Of a stretch of DNA of 64,000 nt, positions 43,370 through 52,421 are shown piece by piece. The first letter of the stretch is position 1; each line of letters begins with the position of its first letter. The notes under the pieces were generated by a model that worked only from the letters and a program-made list of their open reading frames with translations, searched no databases and had not been told where the DNA came from. Source of the DNA: Burkholderia sp. BCC0506. GTDB taxonomy: Bacteria; Pseudomonadota; Gammaproteobacteria; Burkholderiales; Burkholderiaceae. The stretch covers positions 124,001 to 188,000 of the forward strand of contig NZ_CADFEN010000014.1 in the NCBI RefSeq assembly GCF_902833145.1, in the 5' to 3' direction. The position numbers and the translations under genes are program-made.

Positions 43370-44197
43370 ATGGCAACGGCCAGAAAAGCGCCGGTCAGGC
43401 GCGCGACCCCGGTCGCCGCGCGTCCGGCAGCCAAGCGCGTACCGGCGGCGAAGGCGGACGCGACACGCGCGGTGCCGAACGGCGCGCTCAACGGTCATGC
43501 GCAGCCGGCGGCCGCGCTGCCGGCCGCCGACGCGGTGCGCAAGACGCGTGCGTCCGAAGCGGACGGCGAGGAGGTCGTCGTGCGTCCTGCCTATTGGGAC
43601 AAGGCGTGCGCGGACCTCGTCAAGCGCGACCGGATCCTGAAGAAACTGATTCCGAAATTCGGCCCCGCGCACCTCGTGAAGCGCGGCGACCCGTTCGTCA
43701 CGCTCGCGCGCTCGGTCGTCGGCCAGCAGATTTCGGTGCCGTCCGCCCAGTCGCTGTGGGCGCGCATCGAGGACGCCTGCCCGAAACTCGCGCCGCAACC
43801 GGTGATCCGGCTCGGCGCGGACAAGCTGATCGCGTGCGGGTTGTCGAAGCGCAAGACGGAATACATCCTCGATCTCGCGCAACATTTCGTGTCGGGGGCG
43901 CTGCACGTCGACAAATGGATGTCGATGGACGACGAGGACGTGATCGCGGAGCTCACGCAGATCCGCGGCATCAGCCGCTGGACGGCCGAGATGTTCCTGA
44001 TCTTCAACCTGTCGCGGCCGGATGTGCTGCCGCTCGACGACCCGGGCCTGATCCGGGCGATCAGCGTCAATTACTTCAGCGGGGAACCCGTCACGCGCAG
44101 CGAGGCGCGCGAGGTTGCGGCCAACTGGGAGCCGTGGCGCACAGTTGCGACCTGGTACATGTGGCGCAGCCTCGATGCGCCCGACGCCGACGCCTGA
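43370..44197 (+). CDS. DNA-3-methyladenine glycosylase (AlkA-like, HhH-GPD family)
   Basis: Base-excision repair enzyme removing alkylated purines. The 275-residue protein has a charged, Ala-rich N-terminal tail of about 70 residues, then the HhH-GPD domain: SVVGQQISVPSAQSLWARI near residue 115, the helix-hairpin-helix LTQIRGISRWTAEMFLIF near 200 and the catalytic aspartate in LPLDDPGLIRA near 225. The N-terminal extension is longer than usual and probably flexible. It follows cysS by 43 bp. Confidence 0.9.
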   Translation: MATARKAPVRRATPVAARPAAKRVPAAKADATRAVPNGALNGHAQPAAALPAADAVRKTRASEADGEEVVVRPAYWDKACADLVKRDRILKKLIPKFGPAHLVKRGDPFVTLARSVVGQQISVPSAQSLWARIEDACPKLAPQPVIRLGADKLIACGLSKRKTEYILDLAQHFVSGALHVDKWMSMDDEDVIAELTQIRGISRWTAEMFLIFNLSRPDVLPLDDPGLIRAISVNYFSGEPVTRSEAREVAANWEPWRTVATWYMWRSLDAPDADA

Positions 44198-44300
44198 GTG
44201 CTGGCTATCGGGTTTTAAACATCAATAGTTGAGAGCCGGTTTTGAGCGTCGCCCGCGCGGGTAGAATACGCGCTGCCGCAAGACCCAAGGATTCGAACAC

Positions 44301-45272
44301 ATGAAGACCACGTTTCTGGATTTCGAACAGCCGATCGCCGAACTCGAGGCCAAGATCGAAGAGCTGCGATTCGTGCAGGACGACTCGGCTGTCGATATTT
44401 CGGAAGAAATCGAGCGGCTGTCGAAGAAAAGCCAGCAACTGACGAAGGACCTCTACGCGAACCTGTCGCCGTGGCAGGTTTCGCAGATCGCGCGGCACCC
44501 GCAGCGCCCGTACACGCTCGATTACGTCGCGGAACTGTTTACCGATTTCCACGAGCTGCATGGCGACCGCGCGTTCGCGGACGACCTGTCGATCGTCGGT
44601 GGCCTCGCGCGCTTCGGCGGCCATCCGTGCATGGTGATCGGCCACCAGAAGGGCCGCGACACGAAGGAGCGCGCCGCGCGCAACTTCGGGATGCCGCGTC
44701 CGGAAGGCTATCGCAAGGCCGAACGCCTGATGCGTCTGGCCGAGAAGTTCGGGCTGCCGATCTTCACGTTCGTCGACACGCCGGGCGCGTACCCGGGCAT
44801 CGGCGCGGAAGAGCGCGGCCAGTCGGAGGCGATCGGCCGCAACCTGTACGTGATGGCCGAGCTGAAGACGCCGATCATCACGACGGTGATCGGCGAGGGC
44901 GGCTCGGGCGGCGCGCTCGCGATCGCGGTGGCCGACACCGTGATGATGTTGCAGTTCTCCACCTACTCGGTGATCTCGCCGGAAGGCTGCGCGTCGATCC
45001 TGTGGAAGAGCGCCGCGAAGGCACCGGAAGCCGCGGAAGCGCTGGGCCTGACCGCGCATCGCCTGAAGGCGCTCGGCCTGATCGACAAGATCATCAACGA
45101 GCCGCTCGGCGGCGCGCATCGCGATCCGAAGGGCATGGCCGCGCTGCTGCGCCGTGCGCTGGCCGATTCGCTGCGCCAGTTCCAGGGCATGAGCATCGAC
45201 GCGCTGCGCGAGCGCCGCTTCGAGCGCCTGATGGCCTACGGTAAATTCAAGGAAACCACGCCGGGCGCATGA
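44301..45272 (+). CDS. accA: Acetyl-CoA carboxylase carboxyltransferase subunit alpha
   Basis: Forms with AccD the carboxyltransferase that makes malonyl-CoA for fatty-acid synthesis. The 323-residue protein contains the N-terminal coiled coil ([19 protein letters not shown]), [53 protein letters not shown] and [17 protein letters not shown], all AccA hallmarks. A TAGAAT box lies 34 bases upstream. tilS begins 46 bp downstream. Confidence 0.98.
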   Translation: MKTTFLDFEQPIAELEAKIEELRFVQDDSAVDISEEIERLSKKSQQLTKDLYANLSPWQVSQIARHPQRPYTLDYVAELFTDFHELHGDRAFADDLSIVGGLARFGGHPCMVIGHQKGRDTKERAARNFGMPRPEGYRKAERLMRLAEKFGLPIFTFVDTPGAYPGIGAEERGQSEAIGRNLYVMAELKTPIITTVIGEGGSGGALAIAVADTVMMLQFSTYSVISPEGCASILWKSAAKAPEAAEALGLTAHRLKALGLIDKIINEPLGGAHRDPKGMAALLRRALADSLRQFQGMSIDALRERRFERLMAYGKFKETTPGA

Positions 45273-45318
45273 CCGGCTGCGTATTCAATGCGCGTGCTGC
45301 TGCGCACGCGTCCCGCCC

Positions 45319-46737
45319 GTGATCCCGCCCACCGAATTCTCCGCCGACCGCGCCGTACTCGACGCGGTCGGCGTTGCGCTTTCCGGCCTGCCGCCGGCGG
45401 CACGTATCGCGATCGCCTATAGCGGCGGCCTCGATTCGACGGTGCTGCTCGACGCGGCCGTGCGTGTCGCGGGCGCATCGCGCTGCGTCGCGCTGCACGT
45501 GCATCACGGCCTCAGCGCGAACGCCGACGCGTGGGTCGCGCATGCCGAAGGGCAAGCGGCGCGGCTCGGTGTCGCATTCGAATCGATGCGCGTCGACGTG
45601 CCGCGCGACAGCGGGCTCGGTATCGAGGCAACGGCGCGCGAGCGTCGCTACGCGGCGCTCGACGAGATGGGGGAACGCCACGGCGTGGCGGCGTTGTGGC
45701 TCGCGCAACATGCGGACGACCAGGCCGAGACCGTGCTGCTGCAACTGTTGCGCGGTGCGGGAATCGCGGGGCTCGCCGCGATGGCGCCGCGCTATCGCCC
45801 CGACGGCACGCGCATCGAGCGTGTGCGTCCATTGCTGCGACTGTTGCGCGCGCAACTCGAGCGCTATGCGGAGCAGCACGCACTCGCGTGGATCGACGAC
45901 GAATCGAACGGCGACACGCGCTATGCGCGCAATGCGCTGCGCCTGGACGTGCTGCCGGCGCTGGCGGTGCATTTCCCGGGCTTTCGCGACGCGCTCGGTC
46001 GCGCGGCGCAGCATGCGGCGGCCGCTCAGCGGCTGCTCGACGATCTGGCCGAGCTGGATTTCGCCGTCGCCGCGCGCGATGACGGGCAGGCGCTGTCGCG
46101 CGACGCGCTCGTCGGATTCGACGATACGCGCGGCGCGAACCTGCTGCGCTTCTGGATGCGCCGGCTCGGTTTGCCGGGCGCGTCGGCGGCCCGGCTCGCC
46201 AACATGATGCGGCAGTTGCGCGCCGCGCACGACGCGCACGCGCTGCGCGTCGATCACGCGGGGCAGTGCCTGCGGCTCTATCGCGATGTCGTGTACTGGG
46301 AAGCGGGCGACAGCAGCGAGCCGGCCGACGACGGCACGGGCACGCCGCAACCGGAGGCGGCACTCGCGTGGGACGGGCAGGAAGTGTGGCACCTGCCGGC
46401 GTGGCGCGGCACGTTCGTATTCGCGCCGGCCGACGCGTGCAGCGCCGATGCGGTGCCGGAGGGGCTGCTGCGCGGTGCGCGGCTGGCGGCGCGCGCCCGG
46501 GCCGGCGGCGAACGGATGCGCACATCGCCGGGCGGGCCCGGCCGGACGCTGAAGAACCTGTTCCAGGAGCGCGGCGTGCCGGCCTGGCAGCGCGACGTGC
46601 CGCTGCTGTTCGCGGGCGACCGGCTGATCTACGTGCCGCGGCTGGGCGTCAATCGCGATGGCGTGCCCGACGACGCGGCGCCCGGCGCCGCCGCATGGCG
46701 CCGGATCGAATGGCGTCCCGACTTGCTGATCGCATAG
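45319..46737 (+). CDS. tilS: tRNA(Ile)-lysidine synthetase
   Basis: Modifies C34 of tRNA-Ile(CAU) to lysidine so that it reads AUA. The 472-residue protein has the PP-loop ATP site AYSGGLDSTVLL at about residues 33-44, LHVHHGLSANAD at about 61, HADDQAETVLLQLLRGAG at about 133, and the C-terminal TilS domain with RTLKNLFQERGVPAWQRD. The start is GTG 45319. accA-tilS-lysC order occurs in other betaproteobacteria. Confidence 0.95.
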   Translation: MIPPTEFSADRAVLDAVGVALSGLPPAARIAIAYSGGLDSTVLLDAAVRVAGASRCVALHVHHGLSANADAWVAHAEGQAARLGVAFESMRVDVPRDSGLGIEATARERRYAALDEMGERHGVAALWLAQHADDQAETVLLQLLRGAGIAGLAAMAPRYRPDGTRIERVRPLLRLLRAQLERYAEQHALAWIDDESNGDTRYARNALRLDVLPALAVHFPGFRDALGRAAQHAAAAQRLLDDLAELDFAVAARDDGQALSRDALVGFDDTRGANLLRFWMRRLGLPGASAARLANMMRQLRAAHDAHALRVDHAGQCLRLYRDVVYWEAGDSSEPADDGTGTPQPEAALAWDGQEVWHLPAWRGTFVFAPADACSADAVPEGLLRGARLAARARAGGERMRTSPGGPGRTLKNLFQERGVPAWQRDVPLLFAGDRLIYVPRLGVNRDGVPDDAAPGAAAWRRIEWRPDLLIA

Positions 46738-47079
46738 CGGCGGCAGGCTGCCGGCGGCGCGATGGCGCGCCCATTTTCACCATTTGGTAAACAGCGCCGG
46801 AACGGCCGGCGACACGGCGCGCGGCTTGTCAAGCGGGCTTCTATCGGGTACGCTCGGTCGTTTGCTCGGCTCGATTTTCGAGCGTTTTGTGCAGGTTTTC
46901 CGCGTGACGTACCCGGTTTGCGCGGCCTGATCGGCCTTCCGGGCAAAATCCGCCACGCTTGCGTGTTGCGTCCCAGCCGTCCCCCTCGTCGTCCGTCCAC
47001 AGCCACAAGCCGCGTGACCGAACGGCTACGCGGCCTGCCCAGCGCGCCCGTGCGGTTTCTCTTCCAGTTCAGAACGACA
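46738..47079. other. lysC leader region
   Basis: 342 bp between tilS and lysC with no supported gene. The open frame continuing upstream of lysC (from 46762) lacks coding character. It carries the lysC promoter at 46826-46854 and a leader of about 220 bases. No lysine riboswitch-like architecture was recognised. Confidence 0.6.
46826..46854 (+). promoter_or_regulatory. lysC: Candidate lysC promoter
   Basis: TTGTCA and TACGCT with a 17-bp spacer, a good housekeeping-promoter match, 226 bases upstream of the lysC ATG. Confidence 0.55.
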
Positions 47080-48330
47080 ATGGCACTCATCGTACACAAA
47101 TACGGCGGCACTTCGATGGGCTCGGTCGAGCGCATCAAGAACGTCGCGAAACGCGTCGCAAAATGGCATCAGGCCGGGCACCAGATGGTGGTCGTGCCTT
47201 CGGCGATGTCCGGCGAAACCAACCGTCTGCTCGGTCTTGCGAAAGAGATTTCGAGCCAGCCGAGCCCGCGTGAGCTCGACATGATCGCGTCGACCGGCGA
47301 GCAGGTCAGCGTCGGCCTGCTGTCGATCGCGCTGCAGGAAATCGGCGTCGAGGCCGTGAGCTATGCCGGCTGGCAAGTGCCGATCAAGACGGACAGCGCG
47401 TTTACGAAAGCACGCATTCACTCGATCGACGACGAGCGCGTGAAGGACGATCTGAACGCAGGCAAGGTCGTGATCATCACGGGCTTCCAGGGCGTCGATC
47501 CGGACGGTCACATCACGACGCTGGGCCGCGGCGGCTCGGATACCTCGGCGGTGGCGGTGGCGGCTGCGCTGGGTGCCGAGGAGTGCCTGATCTATACCGA
47601 CGTCGACGGCGTCTACACGACCGATCCGCGTGTCGTCGAAGAGGCGCGCCGCCTCGACCGCGTGACGTTCGAGGAGATGCTGGAAATGGCGAGCCTCGGC
47701 TCGAAGGTCCTGCAGATCCGCTCGGTCGAATTCGCCGGCAAATACCAGGTGAAGACGCGTGTGCTGTCGAGCCTGACCGATCCGCTGATTGCGCTCGACG
47801 AAGAAATGCGCTCGGGCACCCTGATTACTTTTGAAGAAGACGAGACCATGGAAAAGGCAGTCATTTCCGGCATCGCGTTCCAGCGCGACGAAGCACGCAT
47901 TGCGGTGATGGGCGTGCCCGACAAGCCGGGTATCGCATATCAGATCCTCGGCCCGGTGGCCGATGCGAACGTCGACGTCGACATGATCATCCAGAACCAG
48001 AGCGTCGAAGGCAAAACCGACTTCACGTTCACGGTCGGCCGCGGCGACTACCAGAAGGCGATGGACATCCTCACCAACCAGGTGCAGGGCCATGTGAGCG
48101 CCGAGCGCGTGCAGGGCGACCCGAAGGTGTCGAAGGTGTCGGTCGTCGGCGTCGGCATGCGTTCGCACGTGGGCGTCGCGAGCAAGATGTTCCGCACGCT
48201 GTCGGAAGAGGGCATCAACATCCAGATGATCTCGACGTCCGAAATCAAGATTTCGGTGCTGATCGACGAGAAATACATGGAGCTGGCCGTCCGCGCGCTG
48301 CACAAGGCATTCGAACTCGACCAGGCATGA
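47080..48330 (+). CDS. lysC: Aspartate kinase
   Basis: Phosphorylates aspartate, the entry step to lysine, threonine, methionine and diaminopimelate. The 416-residue protein has the kinase domain ([50 protein letters not shown]) and two C-terminal ACT domains for feedback control (from about residue 265, [14 protein letters not shown] and [16 protein letters not shown]). The ATG 47080 is the family start. An in-frame internal ATG at 47848 ([11 protein letters not shown]) could produce a separate ACT-only beta subunit, as known for some aspartokinases. Confidence 0.97.
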   Translation: MALIVHKYGGTSMGSVERIKNVAKRVAKWHQAGHQMVVVPSAMSGETNRLLGLAKEISSQPSPRELDMIASTGEQVSVGLLSIALQEIGVEAVSYAGWQVPIKTDSAFTKARIHSIDDERVKDDLNAGKVVIITGFQGVDPDGHITTLGRGGSDTSAVAVAAALGAEECLIYTDVDGVYTTDPRVVEEARRLDRVTFEEMLEMASLGSKVLQIRSVEFAGKYQVKTRVLSSLTDPLIALDEEMRSGTLITFEEDETMEKAVISGIAFQRDEARIAVMGVPDKPGIAYQILGPVADANVDVDMIIQNQSVEGKTDFTFTVGRGDYQKAMDILTNQVQGHVSAERVQGDPKVSKVSVVGVGMRSHVGVASKMFRTLSEEGINIQMISTSEIKISVLIDEKYMELAVRALHKAFELDQA

Positions 48331-48371
48331 TGAAATTTTCGTGATGTGTTGAAGAAAATGCATCACGGAAA

Positions 48372-48400
48372 TTGACGCGCGGTTCGAAACCCTATATTAT
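48372..48400 (+). promoter_or_regulatory. tRNA-Ser promoter
   Basis: TTGACG and TATTAT with an exact 17-bp spacer, 44 bases upstream of the mature tRNA 5' end. Very good sigma70-type promoter. Confidence 0.72.
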
Positions 48401-48443
48401 CTCGTTCTCGTCGCACTGCCTCCCTGGTGCGAGCGAAAGTTTG

Positions 48444-48537
48444 GGAGACGTGGCCGAGAGGTCGAAGGCACTCCCCTGCTAAGGGAGCATCTGGGCCAAA
48501 ACCTGGATCGAGGGTTCGAATCCCTCCGTCTCCGCCA
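48444..48537 (+). tRNA. tRNA-Ser (anticodon GCT)
   Basis: Class II tRNA reading AGC/AGU serine codons. Acceptor GGAGACG pairs with CGTCTCC, the anticodon stem CTCCC/GGGAG holds the loop CTGCTAA with anticodon GCT at 48478-48480, a long variable arm follows (CATCTGGG...CCTGGATC), and the T arm is GAGGG TTCGAAT CCCTC. The discriminator is G and the 3' CCA (48535-48537) is encoded. Confidence 0.98.
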
Positions 48538-48549
48538 AAAGCGGTGACA

Positions 48550-48585
48550 AAGCCCCGCAAGTTCTCGGACTTGCGGGGCTTTTTC
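48550..48585 (+). terminator. Rho-independent terminator after tRNA-Ser
   Basis: Stem AAGCCCCGCAAG / CTTGCGGGGCTT with an 8-base loop and a T run, 12 bases after the tRNA. Confidence 0.9.
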
Positions 48586-48747
48586 TATTCCGGCGCCGCC
48601 GTGCGGTGTCTGTCGTGCGTCAGCGCCGATGCCGCCGAGCTTATCCGCGAGCGCGCGCGGCCGGAATGGCCAATCGGGCAATGAGCGCTCGACTGGAGCG
48701 GCGGTTATGCGCTACATATCGCATATCGTCCGGCGCGACTCGAGGAG

Positions 48748-50136
48748 ATGCTCTTGGCAAATCCGCATTCCGTTCTGACCGTTCTGTCTCATCGACCCGT
48801 CGACGGATTGATCGACAACCACGCACGTTACGCGCACCTGCACGGCTACCGGCATGTGACGGCCGACGGCATGCACGTGTATGGCGAGCGCCAGCAGGTG
48901 CTGTACAAGTACCACGCGATCGTCGCGCAGCTCGTGGCGATGGAGCAGGATGCGTTGCTGCTCGTGCTCGATCCGTTCTCCGTCGTGTTCGATCCGCATG
49001 CGCTGCCGGATGTCGCGCACGGTTACGATGCGATCGTCACGACGCAGACGTCGAAGTCGGCATTGCCCGCCGCGAGCGGCATGATCTTCCGCAACGTGCC
49101 CGACGTGCGCGAGCGGCTGCGCCGGCTGGCGCTCGAACTGGGCAAGTGGGCGATGCATCTTCCGGAGCGGCGGCACGCGTGCGAGGCGACGCTGCTCGCG
49201 GAGCACTTTCCTCCATTGCCGTTCGACGCACCGCTGGCGAACGGTCATTTCGCATCGGCCCAGACGGTCTGGAGCGATGGCGTGTCGATCGATTCGATCG
49301 CCGGCGCGCGGCCGCTCGTGGCGCACCAGGCGCCCGAATGGCGAGACGTGAACGGCGTGTGGGCGCCGGCGCCCGATTACGACTTCCGTTACGTGACGGC
49401 GCTCGTCGACGATGCCGAACGGTACCAGCGCGGCGACTGCCCGCGCGCGATGGATGACTGGCGCGCCGCGCAGCAGCGGCCGCGCGAAGCCGAGCGGCAT
49501 GTGAATCCGCACGCGCGGATTGCATTCGTGAGCCTGCATACGTCGCATATCGCGGGCTACGGCGATCTGCACGAGGAGAATTTTGTCCGCTACTGCACGC
49601 GACATGACTATGCGTACCACGCGTATCGCGCCGCCCCCCCATTCCTGCCGGACGGCATCGACGCGAACTGGGCGAAGCTGCATCTGATTCGCGAACATCT
49701 GCCGCATCACGCGTTCGTGTTCTGGGTCGATGCGGACATTCTCGCGATCGACCAGCGTCAGCGCATCGACGACACGATCGCGGGGCGCGACTTCGTGATC
49801 GGCACGGATCACACGGCCTGGGCGATCAACTCGTGCATGATCGGCGTACGCAACGTGGCGCAGATGCGCGACCTGGTCGATCGCATCTGCGCGCGTATCG
49901 AGCGGTTCGACGATCGTTCGTCGATCTATGCGAGTGGCGGAGATCAACAGGCGATCTATGTGGAGTTGCTCGAGTCCGGCATGATCGATGCACGCCATAT
50001 CGTCGATGCGACGACGCTCGCGTCGTCGCCGGTCTATGCGACGCGCGATAGCCGCTTCGTCCATTTCCCCGCGCAGCACAATCACTATCGCGCGGTGACG
50101 ATGCGCGTATGGGATCGCTTGAGTCGTCAGCGTTAA
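48748..50136 (+). CDS. Putative glycosyltransferase with two tandem GT-like domains
   Basis: A 462-residue protein that resembles galactosyltransferase families of the GMA12/MNN10 type. Residues 254-460 form the better-conserved domain: RIAFVSLHTSHIAGYGDLHEEN, KLHLIREHLPHHAFVFWVDAD with the nucleotide-sugar/metal DxD at 328-330, and GGDQQAIY near 400. Residues 8-135 show the same order of segments (VLTVLSHRPV, YKYHAIVAQLVAMEQDALLLVLDPFSVVFD, YDAIVTTQTSKSALP), but the DxD position reads DPF. Substrate and product unknown. AGGAG sits only 0-1 bases before ATG 48748; TTG 48754, 6 bases after that site, may be the real start. Confidence 0.75.
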   Translation: MLLANPHSVLTVLSHRPVDGLIDNHARYAHLHGYRHVTADGMHVYGERQQVLYKYHAIVAQLVAMEQDALLLVLDPFSVVFDPHALPDVAHGYDAIVTTQTSKSALPAASGMIFRNVPDVRERLRRLALELGKWAMHLPERRHACEATLLAEHFPPLPFDAPLANGHFASAQTVWSDGVSIDSIAGARPLVAHQAPEWRDVNGVWAPAPDYDFRYVTALVDDAERYQRGDCPRAMDDWRAAQQRPREAERHVNPHARIAFVSLHTSHIAGYGDLHEENFVRYCTRHDYAYHAYRAAPPFLPDGIDANWAKLHLIREHLPHHAFVFWVDADILAIDQRQRIDDTIAGRDFVIGTDHTAWAINSCMIGVRNVAQMRDLVDRICARIERFDDRSSIYASGGDQQAIYVELLESGMIDARHIVDATTLASSPVYATRDSRFVHFPAQHNHYRAVTMRVWDRLSRQR

Positions 50137-50611
50137 GGGCTGTCATCGGACGAGGCGGGCGAGATCGGCCCTCCGGTCGATATCCGCTACACGAGATCGA
50201 ATGAAATAAAAACGAAAGTATTCGTGTAAGGCAGCGAGCGCCACCCGCGCGCGACACGGTGCAACGTCGAGCATCCGGTTCGGACCCTTCGAAATGACCG
50301 GTTGACGTCAAAAATGCGGCGTTGCGTCGATTTTGCCCGCGTAGCGCGCGCATCAATACAAAAAATTACTCATAAAAATCATGGAACTGCGCGGTCGCTA
50401 AAAGTCGGTGTCCTGCTGCGCTGCAAAAAATAATCAATCGACTTATGCTGGTTAACCCGATCGCGTTTGAGCGGCATCAAGTTTTCCGGTGATGCCGCTT
50501 TACATTTTGCCAACATTGGCGATTCACGAAATCTACCTGTCGGTTTGATTTCGTTCCTTTCGTCGCGCCTGTCCCCGATCCAGGGCGCGACCTCCTCAAG
50601 GCGTTGTTGAC
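50137..50611. other. AT-rich intergenic region upstream of the orphan nuoM gene
   Basis: 475 bp without a supported gene. From about 50190 the composition is clearly more AT-rich than the rest of the window (ATGAAATAAAAACGAAAGT; ACAAAAAATTACTCATAAAA; CAAAAAATAATCAATCGAC). It ends with a terminator-like hairpin 114 bases before the nuoM start. It probably carries regulatory sites for the respiratory genes, or a small RNA. Confidence 0.6.
50471..50508 (+). terminator. Terminator-like hairpin in the nuoM leader
   Basis: Perfect 9-bp stem GCGGCATCA / TGATGCCGC with a 10-base loop, followed by TTTACATTTT. It is 335 bp after the glycosyltransferase stop and 114 bp before nuoM, so it could end an unannotated small RNA or attenuate the downstream operon. 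Confidence 0.5.
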
Positions 50612-52141
50612 ATGCATGATTTTCCCTTCTTGAGCCTGGCCATCTGGGTTCCGATAGTGTTCGGCGCGGGCCTGCTGCGCGCCGGTTCCGACCAGCATTC
50701 AGGGCGGATACGACTGATCGCGCTGGTCGGCGCGGTTGCCGGGCTGGCGGCCGTCGTGCCGCTGGTCGCCGGTTTCGACGCGCATTCGGCGGCGATGCAG
50801 TTCGTCGAAAGACGCGACTGGCTGGCGGCGTTCAATGCCGGCTGGCGCGTCGGTATCGACGGCGCGTCGCTGTGGCTCGTCGTGCTGACCGCCTTCACGA
50901 CGCTCGTGGTGGTGGTCGCGTCGTGGGAAGCGGTCACGGTGCGCGTCGCGCAGTACTACGCGTCGTTCCTGATCCTGTCGGGGCTGATGGTCGGCGTGTT
51001 CGTCGCGCAGGACGGGCTGCTGTTCTTCATCTTCTTCGAGGCGACGCTGATCCCGCTGTACCTGCTGATCGGCACGTGGGGGCGCGAGCGCCGCGTGTAT
51101 GCGGCCGTGAAGTTCTTCTTCATCTCGTTCGCCGGCTCGCTGTTGCTGCTGATGGCGATGCTGTACCTGTACGCGCAGTCGCATACGTTCGACATGGCCG
51201 TGTGGCGCACGCTGCAGCTCGGCTTCGCGCCGCAGTTGCTGGTGTTCCTCGGCTTCTTCGCCGCGTTCGCGGTCAAGGTGCCGATGTGGCCGGTGCACAC
51301 GTGGCTGAGCGACGTGTACACGGACGGTCCGACGGGCGCCGCGCTGATGCTCGCGATGCTCAAGCTCGGCGGTTACGGGTTCCTGCGCTTCGCGCTGCCG
51401 ATCACGCCCGACGCGAGCCACTTCTTCGCGCCGGCCGTGATCGCGCTGTCGCTGTTCGCGATCGTCTACGCGAGCCTGATCGCGCTCGCGCAGACCGATC
51501 TCGGCAAGCTGCTCGCGTATTCGACGGTCGCGCACATGGGGATCGTCACGCTCGGGCTGTTCCTGTTCAACCGGATCGGCGTCGAAGGCGCGATCGTGCA
51601 GCTCGTGTCGTACGGCTTCGTGGCAGGCGCGATGCTGTTGTGCGTGAACGTGCTCGTGGATCGCACCAGGCAGCGCGAGATCGCCGCGTACGGCGGCGTG
51701 GCAGGCGTGATGCCGCGTTTCGCGACCTTCACGCTGCTGTTCGCGATGGCCAACGTCGGCCTGCCGGGCACGTCGGGATTCGTCGGCGAGTTCATGGTGA
51801 TCATGGGCGCGATCCGCTTCAACTTCTGGATCGGCGCGATCGCGGCGCTCACGCTGATTCTCAGCGCGTCGTACACGCTGTGGATGCTCAAGCGCGTGGT
51901 GTTCGGCAAGGTGTCGAGCCAGCGGATCGCGAAGCTCGCCGACCTGAACCGTCGCGAGATCGTGATGTTCGCGTCGCTCGCGCTGATCGTGCTGGCGGTC
52001 GGCATCGACCCGAAGCCGTTCACGGACGCGATCGATCCGACCGTCGGCAAGCTGATCCAGGAAGCGAGCCATTCGAAAGTGCCGGCAGGGGACGGCCCCG
52101 CGCAGGCGCTGCCGTCTTACATGGCATCGACGCACGACTGA
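50612..52141 (+). CDS. NADH-quinone oxidoreductase subunit M-like antiporter subunit (orphan)
   Basis: A 509-residue polytopic membrane protein of the NuoM/Mrp antiporter family with about 14 hydrophobic segments. Key proton-channel features are kept: the TM5 glutamate in FFEATLIPLYLLIG, the TM7 lysine in FAVKVPMWPVHTWLSDVYTDGPTG and the TM12 region GLPGTSGFVGEFMVIMG. No other complex I, hydrogenase or Mrp gene is nearby. It is 280 bp upstream of cyoABCD on the same strand. It could support ion translocation linked to the quinol oxidase, but this is inference. Confidence 0.88.
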   Translation: MHDFPFLSLAIWVPIVFGAGLLRAGSDQHSGRIRLIALVGAVAGLAAVVPLVAGFDAHSAAMQFVERRDWLAAFNAGWRVGIDGASLWLVVLTAFTTLVVVVASWEAVTVRVAQYYASFLILSGLMVGVFVAQDGLLFFIFFEATLIPLYLLIGTWGRERRVYAAVKFFFISFAGSLLLLMAMLYLYAQSHTFDMAVWRTLQLGFAPQLLVFLGFFAAFAVKVPMWPVHTWLSDVYTDGPTGAALMLAMLKLGGYGFLRFALPITPDASHFFAPAVIALSLFAIVYASLIALAQTDLGKLLAYSTVAHMGIVTLGLFLFNRIGVEGAIVQLVSYGFVAGAMLLCVNVLVDRTRQREIAAYGGVAGVMPRFATFTLLFAMANVGLPGTSGFVGEFMVIMGAIRFNFWIGAIAALTLILSASYTLWMLKRVVFGKVSSQRIAKLADLNRREIVMFASLALIVLAVGIDPKPFTDAIDPTVGKLIQEASHSKVPAGDGPAQALPSYMASTHD

Positions 52142-52322
52142 TCGCGGCACCCGCGCCGCGCCCGCGCAAACGTGCCGCATCGCGCGGCAGGCATCGTTGC
52201 GCGCGCATCGATCGAGGCCCGGCACGGGAGCGTGCCGGGCCGGTTCGCGGCTGCGTGAAATTGCCCCGCGACAATGTGACTCAGGGCAGATTCTGCAATG
52301 ATGATTTGCCGCAGGCAGCGGT

Positions 52323-52350
52323 TTTTCATCGCACTCGCGCGACGTATGAT
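52323..52350 (+). promoter_or_regulatory. cyoA: Candidate cyoA promoter
   Basis: TTTTCA and TATGAT with a 16-bp spacer, 71 bases upstream of the cyoA ATG. Moderate match. Confidence 0.35.
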
Positions 52351-52421
52351 TCGGCCAATTTCGTGAATCGAATGCGCATCGGGCATACGTAAACGGATTC
52401 AATGACCCGCGGGGCTGTGTG

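Noticed and set aside
46738-47079. Possible lysine riboswitch in the lysC leader
   Set aside because: No multi-stem junction or recognisable core was seen, and lysine riboswitches are not expected upstream of lysC in this group.
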